Positions 40,135 to 49,232 of a stretch of 64,000 nt of DNA are shown one piece after another. Below the pieces are notes generated by a model that did no database searches, had not been told where the DNA came from, and saw only the letters and a list, made by a program, of their open reading frames with translations. A program made the position numbers and the translations under genes. Position 1 is the stretch's first letter. Each line of letters opens with the position of its first letter. This DNA comes from Acetoanaerobium sticklandii (GTDB taxonomy: Bacteria; Bacillota; Clostridia; Peptostreptococcales; Filifactoraceae). The DNA is taken from positions 2,437,001 through 2,501,000 of the forward strand of contig NC_014614.1 of the NCBI RefSeq assembly GCF_000196455.1, given 5' to 3'.

Positions 40135-42355
40135 TATTCTCCTCCAGTAGCATACCAGTTTCTTTGTAAAGTTTTAACTTATCAGATAGGGCGGTATTTC
40201 TCTTTTCCTCGTAGACATTGGATATCATAGCCTTTAGGTATTTTGCGTCACCTACTAGTATTGCTAGTTTTTTTGCTCTTGTAAGTGCTGTGTAGAGAAT
40301 CTTTCTGCTCATGAGCATAGGAGGAAAAGCTGATACTGGCATGACTACGCAATCAAACTCAGAGCCTTGGCTTTTATGAACAGTAGTAGCAAATGCATGC
40401 TCTATCTGATCTAGCTCTGTAAAGTCATATTCCGCTCTTTTACCATCGTCAAACTGAATATAGAGTTTTTTTTCACTAGGCTCTATGAAGTCTATATATC
40501 CTAAATCGCCGTTAAATATTCCTTCTCCAGAAATATTTTCTTCTAAGTTTTCCCAGGTTTTTTCATAGTTATTTTTTATGTGCATTACCCTATCGCCCGT
40601 TCTAAAAGTTCTATTTCCCGCTTTATGCTCTCTTTTGCCTTGTCTTGCTGGATTGAGTGCTTCTTGTAGTAAGAGGTTTAGATTAAGTACTCCAGCTTCT
40701 GATTTTCTCATAGGTGACAGTACCTGAATATTATTTGATGATAGTTTATAGTACTTTGGCAGTCTATCTGAAACTAGCTCTACTATTAGCTCTGCTATCT
40801 GAGACGGAGTTTTCTTTGCCATAAAAAAGAAGTCTGTATTTTTTTGGTCTGTGATCGGAAGCTCACCTTTATTTATTTTGTGGGCATTGACTATTATCAT
40901 GCTTTGCTTTGCCTGTCTAAATACTTCTGTAAGCTCTATACTAGGTATGGTATTGCTCTCTAGCATATCCTGTAGGACTCTTCCAGCTCCTACTGATGGA
41001 AGCTGGTCTTTGTCTCCTACAAATATAACCGCCGTGTTCTCTGATACGGCAAGAAGCAAGCTATCTAGGAGCATCACGTCCATCATAGAAACCTCATCTA
41101 CTATTATTACATCAGCGGCTATAGGGTCGTCTTCGTCTTTTTGAAATATAAGACCATCTGCTTCTTCACTATATACTGCCTCTAGTAGTCTATGAATCGT
41201 AGAGGCTGGTCTCAAGGTTGCCTGCGACATACGCTTCGCTGCTCTTCCTGTCGGTGCGCAGAGGATAATTTTTCTCTTCATCTGTTCAAAGCTTTTGATT
41301 ATAAAGCTAAGAGTAGTCGTTTTTCCAGTTCCTGGGCCACCAGTTAATATCATCATTTTGTTTTCAAGTGCCATAGTCACAGCTTTTTTTTGTAGCTCTG
41401 ACAGCTCTATATCTTCTTCTAGCTCTAATTGCTCTATGGTTTTTTCTTGATTTTCAAGCTCGTTCATATATGCCAGCTTTATTAGGTTGCTAGCTGCTCT
41501 TGTCTCTGCTAGGTTATAGGAATCCAAATAGATTCTTTGCTCTATATCTACTTCTTCTATGGTTATGCCTCCATTTATAGCCATCTGATTCAAGCAAGAT
41601 AGAATTTCTTCTTCATCTATTGATAGCAGTTCCTTGGCTTTTGATACTAGCTGAGGCATTAGCATATATGTATGTCCACTATATGCAGCTTCTTGAAGCA
41701 GGTATTTAATGCCTTCTTCTATTCTTTCTAAAGAATCAAGTCCAGCATTTAATTTTTTTGCTATTTCATCAGCTTTTTTAAACCCTATCCCTTTTACATC
41801 CTTACATAGACCGTAGGGATTGTTCATGACCATATCTATGGATTTATCTGCATATTTTTTATAGATTTTCATGCAGTAGGCTGGGCTTATTCCATATGGC
41901 GAAAATGCTGTTATTATGGATTTTAGCTGTCTTCCTTCCATATGAGAGCTTATCATTTTATCGAGCTTTTTTCTGCCTATGCCTTCTATTTCTAAATATC
42001 TATTAGGATTAGTTTCTAGGATTTCTATAGCTTTTATCCCGAATTTATCTGTGATTTTATGTGCCATTTTAAGACCTATGCCTTCTATCGTTCCAGATGC
42101 TAGGTAGGCTATGATTCCATCTAGCGAATCTATAGCCATATGAGTGAAGCTCATAACACTAAACTGTCTGCCATATATATCGTGAGTCTTCCACTCTCCA
42201 CTGACCTGTATATTGTCGAGCTCTCTGACAGATGGCATACAGCCCACCACTGTAACTTCTCCAAGTTCATCGCTGATTAGGTTTGCTATAGTGTAGCCAT
42301 TTTCATCGTTTTGAAATATTATATCTGAAATTTTTCCTTTTAATTCTATAGGCAT
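40112..42355 (-). CDS. recD2: RecD2-type ATP-dependent DNA helicase
   Basis: A 747-residue superfamily 1B helicase: an N-terminal OB-like domain, helix-hairpin-helix repeats (IEGIGLKMAHKI, IEGIGRKKLDKM, VKGIGFKKADEI near residues 90-215), Walker A LTGGPGTGKTTTLSF near 337-351, Walker B IIVDEVSMMD, and the C-terminal HKSQGSEFDCV and TALTRAKKL motifs. RecD2 works without RecBC in mismatch and recombination repair. I start at MPIELKGKISD because GGAG lies nine bases upstream; TTG or ATG starts 5 or 2 codons earlier are possible. Confidence 0.94.
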   Translation of the reverse strand: MPIELKGKISDIIFQNDENGYTIANLISDELGEVTVVGCMPSVRELDNIQVSGEWKTHDIYGRQFSVMSFTHMAIDSLDGIIAYLASGTIEGIGLKMAHKITDKFGIKAIEILETNPNRYLEIEGIGRKKLDKMISSHMEGRQLKSIITAFSPYGISPAYCMKIYKKYADKSIDMVMNNPYGLCKDVKGIGFKKADEIAKKLNAGLDSLERIEEGIKYLLQEAAYSGHTYMLMPQLVSKAKELLSIDEEEILSCLNQMAINGGITIEEVDIEQRIYLDSYNLAETRAASNLIKLAYMNELENQEKTIEQLELEEDIELSELQKKAVTMALENKMMILTGGPGTGKTTTLSFIIKSFEQMKRKIILCAPTGRAAKRMSQATLRPASTIHRLLEAVYSEEADGLIFQKDEDDPIAADVIIVDEVSMMDVMLLDSLLLAVSENTAVIFVGDKDQLPSVGAGRVLQDMLESNTIPSIELTEVFRQAKQSMIIVNAHKINKGELPITDQKNTDFFFMAKKTPSQIAELIVELVSDRLPKYYKLSSNNIQVLSPMRKSEAGVLNLNLLLQEALNPARQGKREHKAGNRTFRTGDRVMHIKNNYEKTWENLEENISGEGIFNGDLGYIDFIEPSEKKLYIQFDDGKRAEYDFTELDQIEHAFATTVHKSQGSEFDCVVMPVSAFPPMLMSRKILYTALTRAKKLAILVGDAKYLKAMISNVYEEKRNTALSDKLKLYKETGMLLEENNGATVPF

Positions 42356-42508
42356 AAGCATACACTCCAAATGTATTTTGAATATGATTTATTATAACAT
42401 ATACTATAAGCTCATAATCTTAACAATGTTTCAACAGATACAACTAATCGAATTTAAAAATTATATCGTATTTAAATTTTGAAGAAGCAAAATTTAAATA
42501 TAAATAAC

Positions 42509-42550
42509 AAAAGGATTAGTATACAGATTTCCCTGAGTACTAATCCTTTA
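42509..42550 (-). terminator. Terminator after metK
   Basis: The minus strand pairs AAAGGATTAGTA with TACTAATCCTTTT, followed by GTTATTT, about 75 bases after the metK stop. The arms also work on the plus strand (TTTATTTTTAT), so it may act in both directions. The remainder of 42356-42623 is AT-rich and holds nothing else I can support. Confidence 0.8.
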
Positions 42551-42623
42551 TTTTTATAAGCTTTTAAGCTCCATAAACAACTTATAATGGTTTAAATTGC
42601 TGAATTTATTATTTATGATATTT

Positions 42624-43808
42624 TTATAATCCAGCGTCTTTTTTAATGTCGTCTACTTTGTTTAGCTCTTCCCAAGGAAGGCTTACATCTGTTCTTCCAA
42701 AATGTCCGTAAGCTGCTGTTTGCTTGAATATCGGTCTTCTTAGTCCTAGGTCTCTAATTATAGCTCCTGGGCGAAGATCAAAGTTTTTAGAAATGATTTC
42801 AGAAATCTTTTCCTCAGCGATAACACCTGTTCCAAATGTATCAACTAGTACTGATACCGGTTCAGCTACACCGATTGCATAAGCTAACTGAATCTCGCAT
42901 TTCTTAGCAAGTCCTGCTGCTACTACGTTTTTCGCAACCCATCTAGCTGCGTATGCTGCAGAGCGGTCTACCTTTGTAGAGTCTTTACCTGAGAAAGCTC
43001 CTCCACCGTGTCTAGCGTATCCACCGTAAGTATCTACGATGATTTTTCTTCCTGTAAGTCCAGAATCTCCTTGAGGTCCTCCGATTACGAATCTTCCTGT
43101 AGGGTTGATAAGGTACTTAGTGTTTTCATCAAGTAACTTGCTATCTACTATTGGCTTAATTACGTTTTCGATTAAGTCTTTTTCAATTTGCTCTCTAGTT
43201 ACTTCTGGGTTGTGCTGTGTAGATATTACTATAGTGTCTATTCTTACTGGTTTGTCATCTTCATACTCTACTGTTACTTGAGTTTTTCCATCTGGTCTTA
43301 AGTAATCAAGAGTTTTGTCTTTTCTTACATCTGAAAGCCTTTTAGCTAGCTTATGAGCTAGTGAAATAGGAAGTGGCATAAACTCTGGAGTCTCGTCGCA
43401 AGCAAAACCAAACATCATACCTTGGTCTCCAGCTCCTACTGCTTCTACTTCATCTTTCATAGTCCCTTCTTTGTGCTCTAGGGCTTCGTCTACACCCATA
43501 GCTATGTCTGCACTTTGCTCGTCTATAGCATTAATTACTGCGCACGTTTCGAAGTCAAATCCATATTTTGCTCTATCGTATCCGATTTCTTTAACTGTCT
43601 GTCTTACTACTTTTTGGATATCTACGTATGCGTTAGTAGTTATTTCTCCAATTACCATAACAAGACCTGTAGTAACTGCTGTCTCACACGCCACACGTGA
43701 ATTAGGGTCTTGAACTAAAAGGGCGTCTAGTATTGAATCTGAAATCTGGTCACACATTTTATCTGGATGGCCCTCAGTAACAGATTCTGATGTAAATAAT
43801 CTTCTCAT
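42624..43808 (-). CDS. metK: S-adenosylmethionine synthetase
   Basis: MetK makes SAM from methionine and ATP. The 394-residue protein has the canonical start TSESVTEGHPDKMCDQ, GAGDQGMMFGFACDE near residues 120-134, GGAFSGKDSTKVDRSAAY near 260-277, and the C-terminal DLRPGAIIRDLGLRRPIF. GAGGAGGATTTATTAA precedes the ATG. The 300-base leader contains an S-box riboswitch with a terminator, so SAM represses its own synthesis. The gene is monocistronic by position. Confidence 0.98.
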   Translation of the reverse strand: MRRLFTSESVTEGHPDKMCDQISDSILDALLVQDPNSRVACETAVTTGLVMVIGEITTNAYVDIQKVVRQTVKEIGYDRAKYGFDFETCAVINAIDEQSADIAMGVDEALEHKEGTMKDEVEAVGAGDQGMMFGFACDETPEFMPLPISLAHKLAKRLSDVRKDKTLDYLRPDGKTQVTVEYEDDKPVRIDTIVISTQHNPEVTREQIEKDLIENVIKPIVDSKLLDENTKYLINPTGRFVIGGPQGDSGLTGRKIIVDTYGGYARHGGGAFSGKDSTKVDRSAAYAARWVAKNVVAAGLAKKCEIQLAYAIGVAEPVSVLVDTFGTGVIAEEKISEIISKNFDLRPGAIIRDLGLRRPIFKQTAAYGHFGRTDVSLPWEELNKVDDIKKDAGL

Positions 43809-43910
43809 TTAATAAATCCTCCTCATCTCTAGCATTAAATGCTGTAAACCGTATCACTTGTATATGCCAAGGTGGCACATCGTACATAATGTAGACTTTT
43901 TTGCATTAAA

Positions 43911-44072
43911 AAGCCTCTTCATACACATACGCAGAAGAGGCATAACTACTAAAGTTACCTCATCTGCCAAGAATATATCTCGCAGGAATTGGCACCATCT
44001 CACATTGCTGTGCTGGTTGCCGGGTTTCACAGGGCCAGTCCCTCCACCTCTCTTGATAAGGTTCAAGAATTT
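43911..44072 (-). promoter_or_regulatory. SAM-I (S-box) riboswitch with terminator, upstream of metK
   Basis: The minus strand has the S-box core: CTTATCAAGAGAGGTGGAGG, then GGCCCTGTGAAACCCGGCAAC and GGTGCCAATTCC, closed by a pairing of TTCTTG (44072) with the 3' part near CTTGGCAG. It is followed by a terminator GCCTCTTC ... GAAGAGGC TTTTT (43941-43905). With SAM bound the terminator forms and metK is off. Between 43809 and 43904 only a small hairpin TGCCACCTTGGCA is seen. The stretch 44073-44167 holds an AT-rich promoter region. Confidence 0.96.
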
Positions 44073-44167
44073 ATTCATTTATTGTGCAACGGATTTTATT
44101 TTATATTAGCCAAAACCATATGTCAATATGTTTTTGAAAAATATTTTTTACTATTTTTGTATCAGTT

Positions 44168-46162
44168 TTATGGAGTAAGCACAGGCTTGAATCCATATAC
44201 CAATTTTCCATCTGCTTCAGCAAACTGAAGGTATTTTATATCTTGATATATATTGGTTTTTGGCATAGATGCATAGTCTACCACACTGATATAGCTTACA
44301 TTTCCATCTACTCTAGAGGAAAAACTCTTACCTGAATATACGACATATACATTCTTAGTCTTTGCTTCTTTTTGGATGATTTTGTCAAATGCATTTTGGT
44401 CTATACTGTCTGCGGACTTGTCACTGCCTTGAAGCACTATGACTACATTCCCAGCACTTTTTGACATTAGTCCTTTTAAATAGTCCCATTGACCTTTTAC
44501 TTTGTATACTCCGCCATTTCTGTTGTCCACGCTTATAAATGTTGTATTTCCAACGGTTTTATATTTATATGCCCCATTAAAGGCTTCCTTTGGCGCTGAC
44601 ACCGCTCCTAAAAATGCGTTATCCCCAGCACCTAGAGTCATTACAGCTTGGTTTGAGCTGGCTGAGCTTGCGAGCTTTGCCTTAAATGCTTGATCAATTA
44701 TGCTTTCTCCACCTGACATGTTTCCAAATACTGCTGCTGTTCCTGAATCCGGAAGAGTTTGAACCATTTTAGTATCAGGTGCATTTTTCTTAAGTACTTC
44801 TACTGGAATTTTTCCAGTAACTCCTCCATATGAAGCTACTATATTTCCACTTCCTGATGAAGTCGGCGTGAAATATCTGCCATCAAAGCTCCCTGATATT
44901 CCTTCTCCAGAAACCTGAAAACTAGGAGTAGTTATGTCTATAGGATTTTTAGAAGCATCAAAGGCTCTTATAGCAAGCTCTACCTTGTCTCCTTGGAAAA
45001 TAGTTTCATTTAGCACAGAAATTTCAATCTGAGAGATACTACCTTTTGGAGCTGTATTTTTGATAGTAAGCCCATTTACGAGTGACCTTTCTGCAGATGC
45101 CATAGTATTTTGAATTTTGCCGTCTGCCATCAGCTGAGTAGAGCCTCCTCCGTCAAGCATCATGGCATCCTTTGCTCCTAGCGCTTTCATATACGCTTGC
45201 ATGTCTTTTTCATCCATTCCTATAAACGGAGATTTTCTTCCGTCTACAGTGACTATGAGCATTTTTTTGTCCGCTGTGATTCCTAGAGCTGTTCTTTGAC
45301 TTTTTCCGCTCACACTCTGGGTTATGGATGTCTCTACTCCATTTTTAAGAAGCATAGTACCTCCACCTATTGCAGTTTTTATATTGTTGTAATTTAAGTT
45401 TATATCTGTTTTTAGCTTGACCTTTTCTTCTGGAGTAAAAGCTCCTTGAAGTACAAAGCTATTTGCTCCAGCTGCTAGTATCACGTAACCATTTTCAGGA
45501 ATTGCCACACTAGGCTGTCCACATCTTACTTCTCTTACGATGTCGTTTTCTACTACTATCTCTGTAAGGTCAAAATAAGTTTTATTAGCGCCTGGGCTGT
45601 TAGGAGTGTATTCTTTAGTGTATATTACTATGTTTCCATAGTCTTTACTCGGTTTATTTATTGCTGATATATCTACATTTATACCTCTTGAGCTATTTTC
45701 TACTTGAATATTTGAATAAAGGTAAGCAAGAAGTGCGTTGCCTGTAGAGTCAACTAGCAATGAAGCGTATTTATTAAGCTCATAATGAGGACTTGAAAGC
45801 TGCTTTCCATCTTTTACTATAGGCCCTATGGAAAATGCTGGGGTAGACATTGAGAAAAAATCACCATTCACTGCCGCAACTACGCCTTGCTCCTGATTTA
45901 CCATATTGCTAAGTGTTGTTCTGTTTATAAAACCACTTTTATTAAATAAAACATCTAGCTTTACAGATGGATTGTTTAAATCTACTTCAAGTATATTTAC
46001 GTTTTGGACTCCCCACTCGTAAAAGCTAGATACCTTTTTTAGATTTACCCCTTGACTTAAGGGAATCTGATACCTTGATTCATCTATTACATTTGCAAAG
46101 GATACTGCTGGAGCTAATCCAATTAGCATCGCTAGCATAAGAGCCGCAAATTGTTTTTTCAT
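44168..46162 (-). CDS. Secreted phosphodiester glycosidase (NAGPA) domain protein
   Basis: A 664-residue exported protein. Residues 1-23 form a signal peptide (KKQFAALMLAMLIGLAPAVSFA). Residues about 60-365 form a NAGPA/phosphodiester-glycosidase domain with AAVNGDFFS, the RTALGITADKKMLIVTVDGR stretch and KDAMMLDGGGSTQLM. A beta-rich segment follows (about 375-455), then a C-terminal part resembling a degenerate phosphoesterase (GDNAFLGA, VIVLQGSDKS). Such proteins are thought to remove GlcNAc from phosphodiester-linked glycans; the substrate here is unknown. AGAAGGAGATGTAAGGC precedes the ATG. Confidence 0.87.
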   Translation of the reverse strand: MKKQFAALMLAMLIGLAPAVSFANVIDESRYQIPLSQGVNLKKVSSFYEWGVQNVNILEVDLNNPSVKLDVLFNKSGFINRTTLSNMVNQEQGVVAAVNGDFFSMSTPAFSIGPIVKDGKQLSSPHYELNKYASLLVDSTGNALLAYLYSNIQVENSSRGINVDISAINKPSKDYGNIVIYTKEYTPNSPGANKTYFDLTEIVVENDIVREVRCGQPSVAIPENGYVILAAGANSFVLQGAFTPEEKVKLKTDINLNYNNIKTAIGGGTMLLKNGVETSITQSVSGKSQRTALGITADKKMLIVTVDGRKSPFIGMDEKDMQAYMKALGAKDAMMLDGGGSTQLMADGKIQNTMASAERSLVNGLTIKNTAPKGSISQIEISVLNETIFQGDKVELAIRAFDASKNPIDITTPSFQVSGEGISGSFDGRYFTPTSSGSGNIVASYGGVTGKIPVEVLKKNAPDTKMVQTLPDSGTAAVFGNMSGGESIIDQAFKAKLASSASSNQAVMTLGAGDNAFLGAVSAPKEAFNGAYKYKTVGNTTFISVDNRNGGVYKVKGQWDYLKGLMSKSAGNVVIVLQGSDKSADSIDQNAFDKIIQKEAKTKNVYVVYSGKSFSSRVDGNVSYISVVDYASMPKTNIYQDIKYLQFAEADGKLVYGFKPVLTP

Positions 46163-46317
46163 GCCTTACATCTCCTTCTTACATACAAAAGACATACTTT
46201 GATGTCAAAAAATCTGTTAATGGTTTTAGTTATACCTTCTCGCACTATATCTTAAGTCAAAAGCAAAAAAGATACAATTACATAGTGATTACAGTTCTGT
46301 TTCAGTTAGCCTTCCTA

Positions 46318-46326
46318 TGATATAAT
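46318..46326 (+). promoter_or_regulatory. Extended -10 promoter element of the small exporter gene
   Basis: TGATATAAT is a perfect extended -10 about 70 bases before the start at 46398. A convincing -35 is not visible. Confidence 0.45.
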
Positions 46327-46397
46327 ACAGATGTTGTTATATAGTGATATTAAAAACTTGCTCTAAACCTACTAGAGTATATCGGAGGATAATATAT

Positions 46398-46862
46398 ATG
46401 AATGATTTTTTTGTAAACCTCAGTCACGAGGTCTACGTTTTTTTGCTCGCAGCAGTACCTCTAATCGAGCTCAGGGGAGCTATTCCACTAGGAATAGGGC
46501 TTGGAATGAGTCCTTGGGAAGCTTACTGGATTTCTGTTGCAGGCTCTACACTTCCTGCTCCTTTTCTCATTCTGTTTTTCAGAAAAATTTTAGAATTTAT
46601 GGAAGAGAAGAACATTTTTAAATGGTTTACTGATTTTTTGAATAACCATATCTACAAAAAATCAAAAAAACTAAAGGCAGCGAATATACTCGGAATTTAT
46701 GTATTCGTCGCTATTCCACTGCCTTCTACTGGAGCCTACACAGGCTCAGCACTTGCTTCCATTTTAAATATTCGTATGAAGTATGCTCTTCCTGCCATAT
46801 TTTTTGGAAACATGACAGCAGGCTTTATCATGATGATGCTCTCACACGCTATAATGCTCTAG
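46398..46862 (+). CDS. Small multi-drug export family membrane protein
   Basis: A 154-residue membrane protein with about four hydrophobic segments. It contains the family pattern AAVPLIELRGAIPLGIGLG near residues 16-34 and VAIPLPSTGAYTGSALASIL near 100-120. The substrate of this family is not known. I start at ATG 46398 because CGGAGG lies nearby; the frame is open 18 codons earlier. It is one of few plus-strand genes; its TAG overlaps the stop of the converging AEC-type gene in a shared CTAG. Confidence 0.88.
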   Translation: MNDFFVNLSHEVYVFLLAAVPLIELRGAIPLGIGLGMSPWEAYWISVAGSTLPAPFLILFFRKILEFMEEKNIFKWFTDFLNNHIYKKSKKLKAANILGIYVFVAIPLPSTGAYTGSALASILNIRMKYALPAIFFGNMTAGFIMMMLSHAIML

Positions 46863-47788
46863 CCTAAAAACAGAGCTATGAGAGGTATAGTAACTAGAGA
46901 CATTAAGGTTGTTAAAAATATAAGCTGAGATGCTAGAAGCTCGTCGCTTTCATAGCGAGTAGCAAATATTGCTACATTTGCAGCTACTGGCATAGCAGTT
47001 ATTATTATAGGAATCTTTAAAAAATAACCATCTAGCTTTAATATCGTAAAAAGAACAATCATTATCGCTGGAATTACTGCAACTTTTATAACTGCTGTGA
47101 GTAGCAGTTTTTTGTTTGCAAAAATTGCATCTACTCTAGTTCTAGCTAGTGTGCTTCCAACTGCCAGCATGGCAAGAGGAGTGGTTGCTGAGGCTAAATA
47201 TAGTAGCGTACTATCTAGTATCGGTGGAAGTTTAATTGAAAGTATAAACAAAGTAAACCCTATAGCTACTGCTATTGTCCCTGGATTAAGCAAGGCTGCA
47301 AGACCTTTTTTCTTAGATGCTGAGCTATCAGAGGATCTGCTGAGCATATGAACTCCAACTGTCCACATCAAAAGGTCAAACGGCATATTAAATAATGAAG
47401 TATAGAATATTCCTTGAGTTCCGTAAAGTCCCTGAGTTATAGGGTATCCCATAAAGCCTACGTTTGGAAATATCATAGCTGTCTGAAATACGTCCTTTTC
47501 CTTACCCTTTGCTCTAAGTAGCTTGGCAAATAGATATGAAAGCGAAATCGTACCTGCATAAACAGCTATAGCCATTCCTATCATCTTTAAGCTCTGACCT
47601 AGTAGCTCTATAGAAAAATCAAACTGCATAGCTCTTATTATAAGAGCTGGAAGCGTAATATATAAAACTAGAGTACTAATTTCTTTAGCTCCATGCTTTG
47701 TTATCATCTGCTGTTTTCCTGCTATATATCCAACTAATATCAGCAGAAACAGCACTAATACTTGAGAAAAAATCGTCCAAAAGTCCAT
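46859..47788 (-). CDS. AEC family (auxin efflux carrier-type) transporter
   Basis: A 309-residue membrane protein with ten hydrophobic segments in two halves. Segments such as LILVGYIAGKQQMITKHGAKEISTL near the start and FPNVGFMGYPITQGLYG near residue 115 fit the AEC/MleP family, which exports or exchanges organic anions. I start at M(DFWTIF) because GGTGAT precedes it; the frame is open five codons more. It converges on the small exporter with no terminator between them. The substrate cannot be deduced. Confidence 0.9.
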   Translation of the reverse strand: MDFWTIFSQVLVLFLLILVGYIAGKQQMITKHGAKEISTLVLYITLPALIIRAMQFDFSIELLGQSLKMIGMAIAVYAGTISLSYLFAKLLRAKGKEKDVFQTAMIFPNVGFMGYPITQGLYGTQGIFYTSLFNMPFDLLMWTVGVHMLSRSSDSSASKKKGLAALLNPGTIAVAIGFTLFILSIKLPPILDSTLLYLASATTPLAMLAVGSTLARTRVDAIFANKKLLLTAVIKVAVIPAIMIVLFTILKLDGYFLKIPIIITAMPVAANVAIFATRYESDELLASQLIFLTTLMSLVTIPLIALFLG

Positions 47789-47892
47789 TTTTATCACCGT
47801 CACTTTTTATAAATTAGGAACAAAATCACAATTATCTTTACTACCATGAAAATAAGCCTGTTTTTAATTTCAAAACTTGTATACATAAAACA

Positions 47893-47944
47893 AAACCATT
47901 TAGATTATTATCTCATAAAAAAGACAAATCTAAATGGTTTTTTT
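47893..47944. terminator. Bidirectional terminator after the flagellar rod gene
   Basis: AAACCATTTAGAT and ATCTAAATGGTTT are exact arms around a 22-base loop. T-runs follow on the plus strand (TTTTTTTAG) and the minus strand (GGTTTTGTTTT). For the minus strand it follows the rod-binding gene by about 85 bases. Confidence 0.78.
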
Positions 47945-48027
47945 AGTTGTTATAATTTTCTTTATATTTCTTTTTTTATTTTTCTTAATAATTCTTCTTA
48001 TTTCTTAATAATTCTTAATAATCCTTC

Positions 48028-48330
48028 TTATTTCTTGTAGGCCTTAGTGTATTGCTCATATATCATCTTGGCTATACCCATAGATTGATTCTTTGACACA
48101 TCTTCCGCATATCTCTCTAGCATAAAATCCGTCATGATATCCTTGCCTGGAGCTTTTTCTTCGTCTTCATTTTCAGGAATAGTAGCTTTCATCTGCTTGA
48201 GCATGATTTTTAGAAATTCCGCTTCCATCTCTCCAGCAACTTTTTTAAGCTTTTCCTTTTCCATCTCGCTCATCTGTTCATCCTTGTAACTTACTGGGAT
48301 GTTAGTAGGTATAAAAGGCTTAATGTCCAT
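48028..48330 (-). CDS. Rod-binding protein, FlgJ N-terminal domain type
   Basis: A 100-residue protein with the rod-binding pattern of FlgJ: KKVAGEMEAEFLKIMLKQMKAT near residues 29-50 and DFMLERYAEDVSKNQSMGIAKMI near 67-90. It probably caps the growing rod. The muramidase half of enterobacterial FlgJ is absent, as usual in Firmicutes; a separate glucosaminidase gene is at 55919. It starts 10 bases after flgG. Its 3' end is duplicated in the downstream DNA. Confidence 0.88.
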   Translation of the reverse strand: MDIKPFIPTNIPVSYKDEQMSEMEKEKLKKVAGEMEAEFLKIMLKQMKATIPENEDEEKAPGKDIMTDFMLERYAEDVSKNQSMGIAKMIYEQYTKAYKK

Positions 48331-48340
48331 AGTCTACCTC

Positions 48341-49141
48341 CTATCTTTTAAGTGAGTTTACTGTCTGCATCATATCGTCTGCTGTCTGAATGGATTTTGA
48401 GTTTATTTCGTAGGCTCTTTGAGCCATAATCATTCTCACCATCTCGTCAACTAGCTGAACGTTAGATGTTTCTAAAAATCCTTGGTATAGTTTAGTGTCT
48501 TTACTTTCATCTTCTTCTATTACTGGCTCGCCTGAGTTTGCAGTCAGAGAGAAGAAGTTATTTCCCATAGCCTGAAGTCCCTCTGGATTAATAAACTGAA
48601 CTATTTGAATCTCTCCTAGCTCTACTATCTCGCCTGCTTCATCCTGAGCCGTAACCATCCCTCCCTCAGATATAGAGAAGTTTCTCATAGTAGATTCCAC
48701 TTCTATTACATCATCGTCTGTAGATAGTACGGTATAGCCCTGAGAAGTAACTAGAGTCATAACATCTCCATCCACAGAAAACTTGAAGTTTCCATCTCTA
48801 GTAAACAGCTGCTCTGGATTGCCAGTTGGGTTCTCAACTACAAAAAATCCTGGGCCTTCTAAAGCAACATCTGTAGGATTTTCAGTTTTTTCTAGATTTC
48901 CATTTGTGAACAATCTAGAAGTAGCAACAGGTCTTACCCCGTGACCTATTTGAAGATTTACAGGTTCTCCTAGCTCAGGGTCGTTTGATACGCTTTTCAT
49001 CGATGTATAAAGTAAATCCTTAAATTCTGTTTTTTGTTTTTTGAATCCTGTCGTATTTACGTTTGCAAGGTTGTTTGATATTGTATCCATATTTAGCTGT
49101 TGTGCTCTCATTCCACTAGCCGCAGTCCAAAGTGCTCTCAT
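48341..49141 (-). CDS. flgG: Flagellar distal rod protein FlgG
   Basis: A 266-residue rod protein with the rod/hook start MRALWTAASGMRAQQLNMDT, then ISNNLANVNTTGFKKQK, the central GPGFFVVENPTGNPEQLFTRDG and the C-terminal LVDEMVRMIMAQRAYEINSK, ending in MMQTVNSLKR. It corresponds to FlhP of Bacillus and forms the distal rod. GAGGAAGATACAT precedes the ATG. It follows the flgF-type gene by 91 bases. Confidence 0.94.
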   Translation of the reverse strand: MRALWTAASGMRAQQLNMDTISNNLANVNTTGFKKQKTEFKDLLYTSMKSVSNDPELGEPVNLQIGHGVRPVATSRLFTNGNLEKTENPTDVALEGPGFFVVENPTGNPEQLFTRDGNFKFSVDGDVMTLVTSQGYTVLSTDDDVIEVESTMRNFSISEGGMVTAQDEAGEIVELGEIQIVQFINPEGLQAMGNNFFSLTANSGEPVIEEDESKDTKLYQGFLETSNVQLVDEMVRMIMAQRAYEINSKSIQTADDMMQTVNSLKR

Positions 49142-49232
49142 ATGTATCTTCCTCTCTATTTTTAAATATATATACTTATTTTAGTTATATAAATATTTTT
49201 TCTCCTATATCTTCATTAATCCTCAATATATA

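Noticed and set aside
43854..44228. Small open frames in the metK leader (74 aa minus; 83 and 79 aa plus)
   Set aside because: The region is an S-box riboswitch with its terminator; the frames are incidental.
47993..48030. CRISPR-like short repeats at the end of the rod-binding gene
   Set aside because: Only two AT-rich copies about 30 bases apart without spacers; a slippage duplication is simpler.
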